Translations under genes and position numbers: made by a program
Shown here: in pieces, positions 26,126-34,290 of the stretch
Layout: each line of letters opens with the position of its first letter
Numbering within the stretch: the first letter of the stretch is position 1
The notes under the pieces: generated by a model
The model's input: only the letters and a program-made list of their open reading frames with translations
Told to the model about the DNA's origin: nothing
Database searches by the model: none
Assembly: GCA_904830895.1 (NCBI GenBank)
Contig: LR882958.1
Span: 558,001 to 622,000, forward strand
DNA: 64,000 bases
Origin: Planktothrix rubescens CCAP 1459/22
Lineage (GTDB): Bacteria; Cyanobacteriota; Cyanobacteriia; Cyanobacteriales; Microcoleaceae
Direction: 5' to 3'

Positions 26126-27547
26126 TTAGTCTTTTGTCCATTCCGTGTGGAAAAACTCACCCCTGGGTTTATCGGTACGTTCATAGGTATGGGCACCAAA
26201 ATAATCCCGTTGGGCTTGGGTTAAATTCAAGGGTAAAGTTGCCCGTCGGTAACTATCAAAATAGTCTAAGGACGCACTAAAAGCCGGAACTGGAATGCCA
26301 AATTGATTAGCAATAACTAACACTTCCCGCCATGCTTGTTGACGATCTAAAATCGTCTGTTTGAATTCCGGTGCTAATAACAAATTCGGTAAGTCAGGAT
26401 TTTCACCAAAAGCGGCTTTAATTTTATTCAAAAATCCCGCCCGAATAATACAGCCTCCCTTCCAAATTCGTGCCATTTCTCCGAGATCCAAATTATACCC
26501 ATACTCCTTAGAAGCGGCACTCAATAAAGCCATCCCTTGAGCATAGGAACAAATTTTAGAACAGTACAACGCATCCCGAATTTTATTCACTAACTCAGAA
26601 ATATTTCCCTGATATTCACTCGTCGGCCAAGGCAATTCTACAGAAGCGGCCACCCGTTGATCTTTATAGGAAGAAATAATCCGGCTATTCACCGCCGCGA
26701 TAATTGTTGGAATCGAAACTCCTAACTCCAAAGCACTCATAACTGTCCAACGTCCGGTGCCTTTTTGTCCGGCTGCATCAACAATTAAATCAACTAAAGG
26801 AGAACCAGTTTCGGGGTCAATTTTTTTGAAAATATCCGCCGTAATTTCAATCAGAAAAGAATTGAGTTCGTCGGTGGTATTCCATTGGGCAAAAACTTCA
26901 TGGAGTTGGGCCGCACTCAACCCGGCGACATTTTTCAGTAGGTCATAGGCTTCGGCAATTAACTGCATATCGCCATATTCAATCCCGTTATGCACCATTT
27001 TAACGTAGTGACCCGCTCCCCCTGGCCCAATAAAAGTCACACAGGGGCCGTCATCAACTTGGGCGGCAATTTTGACTAAAATCGGCTCTAATTCTTTATA
27101 GGAGGCTTCCGTACCCCCTGGCATCAGGCTGGGGCCCCAGAGAGCGCCTTCTTCCCCCCCACTCACACCCATGCCCACAAACCCTAAACCCGTGGCTTCT
27201 AATTCCTTGGTGCGACGTTCGGTATCTTCATAGAGGGAGTTTCCACCATCAATAATCATGTCATCTTGATCTAGCAAAGGTTTAAGCTGATCAATGACCG
27301 CATCAACGGGTTTCCCTGCTTTGACCATGACTAGAATACGGCGGGGACGTTCTAGGGATTGGACAAATTCTTCTAGGGTATAGGCTGCTTTGACGTTTTT
27401 TCCCTGGGCCCGTTGCTCCATGAACTCATCGGTTTTAGCCCCGGTGCGGTTATACACTGCGATCGGAAACCCATTACGCTCAACGTTGAGGGCCAGGTTT
27501 TCACCCATGACGGCTAGACCAATTACACCAAATTTTTGCAGGGTCAT
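26126..27547 (-). CDS. gnd: 6-phosphogluconate dehydrogenase, decarboxylating
   Basis: Oxidises 6-phosphogluconate to ribulose 5-phosphate with NADP in the oxidative pentose phosphate pathway, the main dark route to NADPH in cyanobacteria. The N-terminal Rossmann motif is GVIGLAVMGENLALN. Further hallmarks are MGVSGGEEGALWGPSLMPGG, HYVKMVHNGIEYGDMQLIAEAY and DAAGQKGTGRWTV. The length of 473 residues is normal, and the C-terminus contains AQRDYFGAHTYERTD. It looks monocistronic, with a decayed insertion sequence upstream. Confidence 0.97.
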   Translation of the reverse strand: MTLQKFGVIGLAVMGENLALNVERNGFPIAVYNRTGAKTDEFMEQRAQGKNVKAAYTLEEFVQSLERPRRILVMVKAGKPVDAVIDQLKPLLDQDDMIIDGGNSLYEDTERRTKELEATGLGFVGMGVSGGEEGALWGPSLMPGGTEASYKELEPILVKIAAQVDDGPCVTFIGPGGAGHYVKMVHNGIEYGDMQLIAEAYDLLKNVAGLSAAQLHEVFAQWNTTDELNSFLIEITADIFKKIDPETGSPLVDLIVDAAGQKGTGRWTVMSALELGVSIPTIIAAVNSRIISSYKDQRVAASVELPWPTSEYQGNISELVNKIRDALYCSKICSYAQGMALLSAASKEYGYNLDLGEMARIWKGGCIIRAGFLNKIKAAFGENPDLPNLLLAPEFKQTILDRQQAWREVLVIANQFGIPVPAFSASLDYFDSYRRATLPLNLTQAQRDYFGAHTYERTDKPRGEFFHTEWTKD

Positions 27548-27575
27548 AGATTTCTATTGACTGTAATATTGTGGG

Positions 27576-28247
27576 TTACTGAGTGCATTGACATACTCCC
27601 ACCGTCAAGCTTCGCGCTTGACGGGGGATTCTCCCAGAATCACTTCTTGAGATTACTGGCTCAACGAGACGACTTAAATCTTCAACATCTCTGTTAAAGA
27701 CCCAGAGGCCGGACTCTCCCCAGTCGTTCGGGTCGGTTTCTGCTTGCCCAACAGTACCGTTGAGATATTCTCCCAAATATTTCAACCCTTTTTTAAGAAT
27801 ATTGATAGCTGCGTTCCAATCACGATCTAAAACTGTTTGACAATCAGGGCATTGATGAGTTCTCGTACTCAATGTTTTATAAACTTTTGCCCCACAAACC
27901 GAACAATCAATAGTCGTGAATTGTGGTGGTACAGCAATGCAAGTTATCTTATGTATCTTGGCAAAATAATTCACCCATTGCGTGAACTGATACCAAGAAG
28001 CATCGCTAATACTCTGAGCTAACTTGTGATTCTTCACCAAATTAGACACTTTCAAAGCCTCATAGACTACCAAATCATTAGATTGGACTAACGCCAGAGC
28101 ATCCTTGATAGCTCTGTCTTTACGTTGTCGGAAAACTTTTAAGTGCAATTTAGCTACTTTTTGCCGTTGCTTGTGATAGTTACTGGACTGTTTCTGTCTT
28201 TTTCGATGACGCTTAGATAGCCTTTGATGAATCTCGACAATTAGCAT
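27576..28247 (-). pseudogene. tnpB: tnpB, C-terminal part (RuvC end and zinc finger)
   Basis: The 223-residue frame has the distal half of an IS200/IS605 TnpB: KRHRKRQKQSSNYHKQRQKVA, then CSVCGAKV and CPDCQTVLDRDWNAAINILKKG, which hold the CxxC zinc ligands and last RuvC Asp. The first RuvC Asp (DxGL motif) and surrounding 130 or so residues are missing. The frame overlaps the N-terminal fragment by 35 bases in another frame. An RNA-guided nuclease cannot be made from it. Confidence 0.85.
27602..27624. repeat. Right-end hairpin of the tnpB element
   Basis: CCGTCAAGC and GCTTGACGG form a perfect 9-bp stem with a 5-base loop. In TnpB elements this end also encodes the guide (omega) RNA, so the region may still be transcribed. 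Confidence 0.8.
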
Positions 28248-28635
28248 AGAACCGAGAAATGGCTTGCCATGCTCTATCTGCGCTTGACTGCCTTGCCTGA
28301 GAATTTAATTTGTTCACCCAAGGAGTTGTAGAGTCTTTCGCCAAAACAGCACAAAGTTTCTGCAAGTCATTCTTTGTAGTCCCTTTATTCTCCATCCAAA
28401 ACTTAACGCATTTGTTTCTGACAAATTGCGCTGTCCTAATAGCTTCATCAAACTTTTGATATTGCTCTGGAGTGCCGTTCTTTAACTTGGCTTCTACAAC
28501 TAACATAATTCCCTCGACCTTGGGTTTAACACTATTATAACACACTTTACCCGACAATTGTGGAATTAAATCGTGGCTTCGCATCTGAGTTAGTTGGATT
28601 TCATCCCTCGTTAAGCTACACTGTAACGGGGGCAT
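28213..28635 (-). pseudogene. tnpB: tnpB, N-terminal part
   Basis: The likely authentic start is the Met of MLVVEAKLKNGTPEQ at about 28506. From there the N-terminal TnpB domain runs through TAQFVRNKCVKFWMEN and DRAWQAISRFYANCRD. It then breaks off at SSKAI, exactly where the sequence jumps to the distal half in a different frame. The joint is an internal deletion plus frame change. Confidence 0.8.
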
Positions 28636-28756
28636 TCATCCAAAATTTTTAGGTAATCTTATTAGATTAGCGTTGATTTTACTGGGTGTATAATTTAAGT
28701 CAGATTTTTTTAAAGATTTGCCGGATCAATAATTTAGTGCAGTTTGATCAAAACCA

Positions 28757-29179
28757 ATGGAAGAATTACAGTATCTCGCCACTTGGGTTAAGGAACAACA
28801 CGCCCAAGAATATATCCTGACTTGGTTATTAACTCAACCTGGCCTCTGGTGGTCAAATGGGGAAGTTTACCAAGCGGTTTTGCAAAAATCGGGGAAACGG
28901 TTGAAGGAATTTGTCAAGAAAAGCAAACAAGGAGATCTATTTCAAGGGATTGCCGATAAGATTGTCAGTGATGAAAGTTGGGATCAAATTGCTGAAAGTT
29001 TAGCCCGGTTAATGGGAATTTATCAAGAAGAATTGGTTAAATTACAGGATCAAGGACGGTTAGAACAAACTACTCGTTTATCGGTTCAACGTCCTTCTCC
29101 GCAGTCAAAATCCTGGTCTAATCTTGATGTTCAACAGCCTTTACCTGACCCGAATACCGATGCTTTAACTGGACTATAA
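28757..29179 (+). CDS. Conserved hypothetical protein
   Basis: I do not recognise this 140-residue protein. It is mostly helical in the first 100 residues (YLATWVKEQHAQEYILTWLL, DESWDQIAESLARLMGIYQEEL), with a Ser/Gln/Pro-rich tail that looks disordered. No signal or membrane segment is evident. It stands alone between the decayed insertion sequence and a Uma2 gene 82 bp downstream. Confidence 0.5.
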   Translation: MEELQYLATWVKEQHAQEYILTWLLTQPGLWWSNGEVYQAVLQKSGKRLKEFVKKSKQGDLFQGIADKIVSDESWDQIAESLARLMGIYQEELVKLQDQGRLEQTTRLSVQRPSPQSKSWSNLDVQQPLPDPNTDALTGL

Positions 29180-29261
29180 ATTATTAATTATTGTGGGGAT
29201 AGCGATCGCTTTTTTTGTTATAATGAAAATCCAATCAAAAATACAATAGGAGATTATTTTT

Positions 29262-29831
29262 ATGTCTCTGATGACAATAAAAGATTTAGAGCAAGTCCAA
29301 AAAAATCTCTCCGAAGGCGGTTTAGATTATCAGTTAGAATTAGTCGAGGGGAAGATTGAAATTATGGGGCCATCGGATATTATATCGAGTGAAATTGGCG
29401 TGATTTTCAGCCGTTTGCTGGCTAATTGGGTTTACCCCCGTCGTTTAGGCCGTGTCTTTGACTCTGCTGGGGGTTTTATCCTCCCTGATACTAACCTCAA
29501 AGCTCCTGATGTTTCTTTTGTTCGTGCATCCCGTCTTAGACAAAGTGTGCGTTATTTTGCTGAATTAGTCCCTGATTTAGTTGTAGAAATTAAATCCCAA
29601 AGCGATCGCATCAATCCTTTAAAAAAGAAAATCAATAAATTCTTAGAATTAGGGGCACAAGTTGGGATTCTGATTGATCCTGATGAGTTAATAGTTACGG
29701 TTTATCGCTCTACAGAGGAACCCGTTATACTCGGTAATGGAGATATTTTAACCCTGCCAGAACTCTTTCTGGGTTGGGAATTACCCATTAATGAATTATG
29801 GCCCCCGGTTTTTACCGATGATGAATTCTAA
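29262..29831 (+). CDS. Uma2 family (DUF820) putative endonuclease
   Basis: This 189-residue protein has the Uma2 layout: EGKIEIMGPS, then KAPDVSFVRASR with the catalytic-type Asp, DLVVEIKSQSDR with Glu and Lys in the PD-(D/E)XK pattern, and FLELGAQVGILIDP. The Glu-x-Lys in VVEIKS is more canonical than in the other copies of the window. An AGGAGAT site precedes the ATG. Cellular role unknown. Confidence 0.85.
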   Translation: MSLMTIKDLEQVQKNLSEGGLDYQLELVEGKIEIMGPSDIISSEIGVIFSRLLANWVYPRRLGRVFDSAGGFILPDTNLKAPDVSFVRASRLRQSVRYFAELVPDLVVEIKSQSDRINPLKKKINKFLELGAQVGILIDPDELIVTVYRSTEEPVILGNGDILTLPELFLGWELPINELWPPVFTDDEF

Positions 29832-29962
29832 AATCGCTTTTCTGGTAGGAGTCCGTGTTTTTAGATACAGTTTTGGGAGAATCAGACCGTTGATAATTTC
29901 GTTAGGTGGCTATCGGATCAAGAACTTTAGTGGGATGATCGCTTTTATGGATTGTAATACCT

Positions 29963-31711
29963 ATGAAACCTCGAATTATTGTTTGTAGTTTAGGTCGGAC
30001 GGGATATCAGATTTTTAGACTCCTGAAGCAACAAGGAGCTATTGTCGTGGGTATCAGCGACAAACCCATCCCCCAAGAAGGGTCTGATGTGGTAGTGGGG
30101 AATTTACGCTCCGCTTCGACTTTATTGGCCGCCGGGGTAAAAACAGCCAATGCTTTGATTTTGGCTGGAAATGATGAAGCGACAAATTTAGCGATTTTAA
30201 TGCAAGCCCGAATTTTAAATCCTCAAATTCGGATTATTAATCGTTTATTTAATACTAATTTAGGAACCCGCCTGAATCAAACTTTACCAGATCATAGTAC
30301 CATGAGCGTTTCGGCTCTGGCTGCCCCTGTATTTGCGTTTGCGGCTTTAGGAAATCGGGCAATTGGACAACTAGAATTATTTAATCAAACTTGGCCGATT
30401 CATGAAGAATTGATCGATGAAGATCATTCCTGGTTAGGACATAGTTTGAGGGATTTATGGGCTGATCCCAGTCGAATGTTAATTTATTATTTGCCGTTTA
30501 AAGATAAAATTGATTTAGTCTCTGGGGTGATGGCTGATCAAAAATTGGAGGTGGGCGATCGCTTAATTATAGCCATTAAACCCAAAACCTATCAAATTCA
30601 AAAGAATCTTAAATATCGATTTCTTAAATTCAAACGAGGATTACAAAAGTTTAAACAATATGCTAAGTCTGCCTTAATTGTAAGTTCGATTTTATGTCTA
30701 ACAATATTGGGAGCAGCTTTAACTTATGTTTTTGTCGATCCTAGTTATTCTTTCGTGGATTCTCTCTATTTTTCCGTAGGGATGATTACCGGAGCCGGAG
30801 GAAATGAACAAGTTGTTGAACATTCCCCCGACACGATTAAAATTTTTACGGTGGTCATGATGTTAATTGGCACCGGAGTTGTTGGAATTAGTTATGCCCT
30901 ATTAAATGATTTTATTTTAGGAACTCGTTTGAAAGATTATCTGGATGCGACCAGAGTTCCCGAACGCAATCACTATATTATTTGTGGATTAGGAGAATTA
31001 GGATTAAATATTGCCCAACATTTATATCAGCGAGGTTATGAAGTAGTAGTAATTGAACGAGATCCCAATAGTCGTTTTCTCAGTACCGCCAAGGGGTTAA
31101 AAATTCCCATTTTTGAAGGAGATGCGAGTTTAGCCAACACCCTCAAAAGTGTTAATATTGAAGCTGCAGAAGCATTATTAGCCGTTACCAATGATGATAC
31201 TGGAAATTTAGAAATTGTTTTAAGTGCTAGGGGATTAGCACCCAATTTACGGGTAATTACTCGCACCCATGATTCCCATTTTGCCTTGATGGTGCAACAG
31301 ATTTTTGATTTTGAAGCGGTCTTAAATACAACGGAAATAGCGGCTCCAGCTTTTGCCGCCGCAGCACTGGGGGGGCGGATTTTAGGGAGTGGAATTACGG
31401 CGGATAGTTTGTGGGTGGCTTTAGGAACTTCAATTACCCACAATCACCCCTTTTGCGGAAAGCGAGTGCAAGAGGTTGCTAGAAAAGCTGATTTTGTTCC
31501 TTTATATGTTGAAACTGCCTATCAAACTATTCATAGTTGGGAACTGTTGAATTTTCTGCTACAACCTGGGGATATCCTATATTTGACCATGCCAGCCCAG
31601 CATATTGAGCAACTTTGGCAAACTCTCCCCCCAGAAATATTCTCCTGGCAGGATAACCCTGTTTTGAGTCGAGAGTCTAGCCTAGCGCCACCGAAAAAAT
31701 TAATCGGTTAA
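29963..31711 (+). CDS. RCK-pore-RCK potassium-channel-like protein with unusual filter
   Basis: This 582-residue membrane protein has two TrkA-N (RCK) NAD-binding domains, at about 1-200 (IIVCSLGRTGYQIF) and about 333-560 (YIICGLGELGLNIAQHLY). Between them lie two membrane helices (about 230-250 and 290-318) with a pore loop. The loop reads SVGMITGAGGNEQ (filter-like residues 276-280) where K+ channels normally have TVGYGD, so ion selectivity is uncertain or lost. The likely role is nucleotide-regulated ion flux in the inner membrane. Confidence 0.8.
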   Translation: MKPRIIVCSLGRTGYQIFRLLKQQGAIVVGISDKPIPQEGSDVVVGNLRSASTLLAAGVKTANALILAGNDEATNLAILMQARILNPQIRIINRLFNTNLGTRLNQTLPDHSTMSVSALAAPVFAFAALGNRAIGQLELFNQTWPIHEELIDEDHSWLGHSLRDLWADPSRMLIYYLPFKDKIDLVSGVMADQKLEVGDRLIIAIKPKTYQIQKNLKYRFLKFKRGLQKFKQYAKSALIVSSILCLTILGAALTYVFVDPSYSFVDSLYFSVGMITGAGGNEQVVEHSPDTIKIFTVVMMLIGTGVVGISYALLNDFILGTRLKDYLDATRVPERNHYIICGLGELGLNIAQHLYQRGYEVVVIERDPNSRFLSTAKGLKIPIFEGDASLANTLKSVNIEAAEALLAVTNDDTGNLEIVLSARGLAPNLRVITRTHDSHFALMVQQIFDFEAVLNTTEIAAPAFAAAALGGRILGSGITADSLWVALGTSITHNHPFCGKRVQEVARKADFVPLYVETAYQTIHSWELLNFLLQPGDILYLTMPAQHIEQLWQTLPPEIFSWQDNPVLSRESSLAPPKKLIG

Positions 31712-31838
31712 GGAAAGGATAAGGAACAGTTACAGTAAACCGTTAGTGGTGAACGAGGCAAAATACGCACCTCCTCGTTCATACTACGTCGCGGACAAGT
31801 GCCGACTAAATGCTCATGGCAAATGTCCATTTTTCCCT

Positions 31839-32054
31839 TTAGGGTTCACTATTTTGAAATTGTTGTCTGCGGTTGCGAAGGCGACGGCGTTCTTTATGGC
31901 GAGCTACCTCTTTACGCTTGCGTTTTTGTCCGGGGGTTTCAAAGTGACGATTTTTTTTCAGATCGGCAAAAATGCCAGCTTGTGAAACTTTTCGTTTAAA
32001 GCGACGTAAAGCAGACTCTAATTGCTCAGTTTCACCGAGAACGACTTGGCTCAT
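31839..32054 (-). CDS. rpsU: 30S ribosomal protein S21
   Basis: This small basic protein of 71 residues begins [20 protein letters not shown] and contains [24 protein letters not shown], the cyanobacterial S21 pattern. S21 sits near the anti-Shine-Dalgarno end of 16S rRNA in the small subunit. The Arg-rich tail is typical. In cyanobacteria S21 genes are often single and cold- or stress-linked, but no such signal can be read here. Confidence 0.93.
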   Translation of the reverse strand: MSQVVLGETEQLESALRRFKRKVSQAGIFADLKKNRHFETPGQKRKRKEVARHKERRRLRNRRQQFQNSEP

Positions 32055-32475
32055 TCCATATTCTCCCAGTTAAAATTATAGATGGGTTTAACAAGCTGCC
32101 CTGATTAAGCGGATAGGAACGGGACACTGTGAACGTCCACACCCATATATCTTTGATCTTTGACCGTAGTACCATTGAGAAATCAGGGCTTGAAACAACC
32201 TCAAATGGCAATAACGAAGAATATCCGCCCAAATCGAAGCATGGTAGAAAAAAATTTCTGATACGGCTTAGTTTGTGCCATTTACTCCCCATGCAGAGCG
32301 ATATTCACTATAGCACAAATTTAGACCACAATTAATCCCACGCTTTGGTAATTCTTCACAACTGACTGAGACTAAGAAGATTTCTGTTCTTCTTGGGATG
32401 GATGCGCTCCATCCATTCAGCCCAATTTAACTCTTGAATAGCTTTGGCTTCCTGATCGCTGGCTTAACAGAATTG
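32055..32475. other. 421-bp intergenic region between rpsU and lipB
   Basis: No complete gene is visible. On the minus strand a stretch at about 32362-32468 reads SDQEAKAIQELNWAEW...LLSLSQL up to a stop. An in-frame stop lies directly upstream and there is no good start, so it may be the remnant of a small gene. The 5' leader of rpsU must lie in the left part. Confidence 0.4.
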
Positions 32476-33141
32476 TTAAGTAATTGTTAATTTTAATTGG
32501 GGAGAAATCAACTCTAGTCCAAAGACTTGAGCAAAGGTTTCTGCCACTTGAGAACGGACTTGTTCTAAAGTAATCCCAGGAATAAATTGAGCTAAACTAC
32601 CAACGGGTCGATGGGCAATCCCACAGGGAACAATTGCTTCAAAACCCTGCAAGTCAGGGCAGACATTAAGGGAAAAACCGTGCATCGTAATCCAACGACT
32701 GACTTTGATGCCTACAGCCCCCACCTTGGTTTGATCAATCCAAACTCCTGTTAACCCCGGAATCCTTTCTGCGGGGAGTTCATAGCTGCCTAGAACTTGA
32801 ATTAATACCTGTTCTAACTGCCTCAAATACCAATGTAAATCAGGGGTGTGGCGTTGTAGATTTAAAATCGGATAGCCGACTAGCTGCCCTGGACAATGGT
32901 AGGTTACTTCCCCGCCCCGTTCCACCCGATGCAGTTCCACCGGAGACTTGTCGGGATCGAACTTCAGAAACCGTAAATCAGCCCCCTGTCCCAAGGTATA
33001 AACAGGAGGATGTTCCAATAGGATCAATACATCATCAAGATCGGGGTTCAGCTTGCGGTCTTGAACCAAGGATTGCTGCCAATTCCAGGCCGTTGTATAG
33101 GGAACCGATCCAAAGTAATAAATTTGACAGGGGACAGCCAC
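32476..33141 (-). CDS. lipB: Octanoyl-[acyl-carrier-protein]:protein N-octanoyltransferase
   Basis: Moves octanoyl chains from acyl carrier protein to lipoyl-dependent enzymes, the first step of lipoate attachment. LipB motifs are clear: [38 protein letters not shown], and [22 protein letters not shown] with the catalytic Lys, plus CGI at the catalytic Cys. The length of 221 residues is normal. The start is GTG at 33141. Confidence 0.95.
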   Translation of the reverse strand: MAVPCQIYYFGSVPYTTAWNWQQSLVQDRKLNPDLDDVLILLEHPPVYTLGQGADLRFLKFDPDKSPVELHRVERGGEVTYHCPGQLVGYPILNLQRHTPDLHWYLRQLEQVLIQVLGSYELPAERIPGLTGVWIDQTKVGAVGIKVSRWITMHGFSLNVCPDLQGFEAIVPCGIAHRPVGSLAQFIPGITLEQVRSQVAETFAQVFGLELISPQLKLTIT

Positions 33142-33407
33142 AATAACCGTTAAAAAAAGAAGTCAATAGCAGATAGGGTAACAGATTTAATGCTAATATA
33201 GTGAGTAGGAATACTTAATTCAACTTCTAGGAGAAAAGGAAAAACGTACAAGAGATCAGAAAAAAAATCAAGTGATTTTCGACTAAACTTAACCCCGGAA
33301 AAGTCAAGAATTGTCACAAGAGCAAAAAAAATTGCAATGGGTGAAGTTTGGTATCAGGTTAGTGTTAAGGTGGGAATATGCCCACATTATGAGCGGGAGG
33401 GAGCTTT
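33142..33407 (+). promoter_or_regulatory. Leader and divergent promoter region of hpf
   Basis: This 266-bp AT-rich gap separates divergent lipB and hpf, so promoters for both must lie here. Cyanobacterial lrtA/hpf transcripts are known for a long untranslated leader that affects message stability in light and dark. The length here fits such a leader, but no specific structure could be assigned. GGGAGGGAG at 33391-33399 precedes the ATG. Confidence 0.4.
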
Positions 33408-34055
33408 ATGGAGCTTGTTATCCAGGGTAAAAATTTAGAAGTTACGACTGCAATTCGCGAATATGTAGATCAGAAGATCACAAAAGCTGTCAGTCATTTT
33501 GAACAATTGACGACGGAAGTGGATGTACATTTATCTGTTGCTCGGAACCCTCGGATAAATCCAAAACAAACCGCAGAAGTGACAATTTATGCCAACGGAA
33601 CTGTGATTCGCGCTCAAGAAAGTAGTGAAACTCTTTACGCCAGCATTGATCTAGTCGCCGACAAAATTGCTCGCCAACTGCGGAAGTACAAAGAAAAACG
33701 TCAGGATAAGAGTCCCAATCTACTTAAAACCGGTGAAGTCGTTATTGAGAATCCGGTGGTTGAAGATTTGATTGGGGATCGTTCTCCTGAACTACCCCCA
33801 GAGGTGATTCGCACAAAATATTTTGCGATGCCTCTAATCACCGTTGATGAAGCTTTAGAACAGCTTCAATTTATTGATCATGATTTTTATATGTTCCGCA
33901 ATGCGGAGACGGAAGAAATTAATGTGATATACAAGCGTTCTCATCACCGTGGTTACGGCGTGATTCAACCTCGCCACGGAGATGCAGAAAGTAACGGTAA
34001 ATCTACTCAGGCGAATACTGAGGTTTTGAGTTCATCCAAAGCTGCTCAAGTTTAG
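33408..34055 (+). CDS. hpf: Ribosome hibernation promoting factor, long form
   Basis: This 215-residue protein binds and dimerises idle 70S ribosomes. It has the N-terminal HPF domain ([59 protein letters not shown]). The C-terminal dimerisation domain of the long form follows at about 140-190 ([37 protein letters not shown]). The cyanobacterial orthologue is the light-repressed gene lrtA. Length and both domains match. Confidence 0.95.
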   Translation: MELVIQGKNLEVTTAIREYVDQKITKAVSHFEQLTTEVDVHLSVARNPRINPKQTAEVTIYANGTVIRAQESSETLYASIDLVADKIARQLRKYKEKRQDKSPNLLKTGEVVIENPVVEDLIGDRSPELPPEVIRTKYFAMPLITVDEALEQLQFIDHDFYMFRNAETEEINVIYKRSHHRGYGVIQPRHGDAESNGKSTQANTEVLSSSKAAQV

Positions 34056-34061
34056 AGGTAT

Positions 34062-34090
34062 CGAGGGTTTGGCTCTGTGTCAAACCCTCG
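34062..34090 (+). terminator. Perfect 10-bp hairpin after hpf
   Basis: CGAGGGTTTG at 34062-34071 pairs exactly with CAAACCCTCG at 34081-34090. No U-tract follows, so it may stabilise the 3' end rather than act as a classic terminator. Confidence 0.55.
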
Positions 34091-34290
34091 ATTACAACTT
34101 TACGGATAATAATTGAAGATGGGTTTTTGTTGAACGAGTATTCTATTTTAGGACGCTTTGGCTCAAAAGAAGACCATCAAAACCGTGCCATATCAGGATG
34201 GAACGTTTGAAACTCCACCCCAGGGATGGCGGTGGATTTTTTTTGATTAATGCGTCTATGGGATGCCATTGATTGCCCAAAGGACAGAAT

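Larger units (their letters stand above)
27585..28640 (-). mobile_element. Decayed IS200/IS605-type element carrying only tnpB
   Basis: The element is read on the minus strand. Its left-end hairpin CCTCGTTA/TAACGGGG lies at 28606-28631 just outside the tnpB start. Its right-end hairpin CCGTCAAGC/GCTTGACGG lies at 27602-27624, beyond the tnpB zinc-finger end, with CATACTCCC next to it. No tnpA is present. The tnpB has lost its middle, so the element cannot move on its own. Confidence 0.75.

Noticed and set aside
31746-31999. Two plus-strand frames opposite rpsU
   Set aside because: They are antisense shadows of the ribosomal protein S21 gene.
32129-32335. Frames in the rpsU-lipB gap
   Set aside because: No ribosome-binding site and no recognisable pattern on either strand.
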